7,157 bases of DNA from Candidatus Pelagibacter sp. (GTDB taxonomy: Bacteria > Pseudomonadota > Alphaproteobacteria > Pelagibacterales > Pelagibacteraceae): the NCBI GenBank assembly GCA_016777545.1, contig JADHRH010000047.1:1-7157 (forward strand), written 5' to 3'. Positions 6,899-7,157 of the stretch are shown here, one piece after another (the first letter of the stretch is position 1; the number at the start of each line of letters is the position of its first letter). Both the position numbers and the translations under genes were made by a program. The notes beneath the pieces are model-generated. The model ran no database searches and was not told the origin of the DNA. It worked only from the letters and a program-made list of their open reading frames with translations.

Positions 6899-7157
6899 TT
6901 ACTTACCGAATTTTGTTTTTTTTATTAATTGCTCGTATTGAGAGCTCATTAATCTAGTTTGTATTTGAGTTACGGTATCAATTGCTACAACAACAACAAT
7001 TAGGATTGATGTTCCACCCAAGTAAAAAGGTATTGGATAATTTGCAATTAAAAACTCAGGCATTAAACAGACTAATGTTAAATAAAGAGCGCCAATTGTT
7101 GTAAGTTTTGTTATAATTTTTTCAATATATAATGCTGTATTTTCACCAGGTCTAATT
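6899..7157 (-). CDS. secY: Protein translocase subunit SecY, C-terminal end (cut by window edge)
   Basis: SecY is the membrane channel of the Sec export system, working with SecE, SecG and SecA. The visible 85 residues begin [14 protein letters not shown], the family's conserved (G)xRPG loop before transmembrane helix 9. Helix 9 follows (about 18-37 of the fragment), then [20 protein letters not shown], which is helix 10 with its conserved GGTS entry. The cytoplasmic tail has [20 protein letters not shown] and ends in KKTKFGK. The stop at 6901-6899 is 4 bases before the adk GTG. The first full codon is 7156-7154; most of the gene is beyond the right edge. Confidence 0.96.
   Translation of the reverse strand, partial: IRPGENTALYIEKIITKLTTIGALYLTLVCLMPEFLIANYPIPFYLGGTSILIVVVVAIDTVTQIQTRLMSSQYEQLIKKTKFGK

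Noticed and set aside
1..7157. Mobile element, CRISPR array, defence or other novel accessory system
   Set aside because: Every gene belongs to a well-known core family, and there are no integrases, transposases, long inverted repeats, regularly spaced repeats or unknown open frames of size.

Overview
This is an AT-rich, very tightly packed chromosomal window of core bacterial genes. Gene content and order (secY-adk-rpsM-rpsK-rpoA-rplQ, with no infA, rpmJ or rpsD between them) point to an alphaproteobacterium. The A/T-ending codons, lysine-rich proteins, gaps of a few bases and overlapping gene ends suggest a streamlined marine lineage such as SAR11/Pelagibacterales. The lineage is inferred from style and protein resemblance, not from a search.

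Left part (1-2966). A fragment of a GalU-type nucleotidyltransferase (minus strand) begins at the left edge and diverges from panC (plus, pantothenate synthesis). panC converges on mgtE (minus, magnesium channel) with a 4-base overlap. mgtE diverges from lipB (plus, octanoyl transfer for lipoate) across 62 bases, the only intergenic space in the left part that looks like a regulatory region. lipB then converges on rluC with a 20-base overlap of coding ends.

Right part (2947-7157, all minus strand). Read in the direction of transcription, the order is secY (C-terminal end only), adk, rpsM, rpsK, rpoA, rplQ, rluC. These are the end of the spc operon and the alpha operon, followed by a 23S rRNA pseudouridine synthase. 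Gaps are 4, 55, 7, 3, -1 and 23 bases. The 55-base adk-rpsM gap holds the best promoter in the window (TTGACT-16-TATAAA), which probably gives the rpsM-rpsK-rpoA-rplQ(-rluC) block its own transcription start. Two junctions, rpsK/rpoA and rpoA/rplQ, carry Shine-Dalgarno sequences inside the upstream coding region.

The genes serve translation and transcription (S13, S11, L17, RNA polymerase alpha, rRNA modification), protein export (SecY), nucleotide balance (Adk), cofactor supply (PanC, LipB) and Mg2+ uptake (MgtE). I see no mobile element, CRISPR array, tRNA, rRNA or defence gene, and no undescribed system. The points worth a second look are regulatory and architectural. No gene-free stretch exceeds 62 bases.
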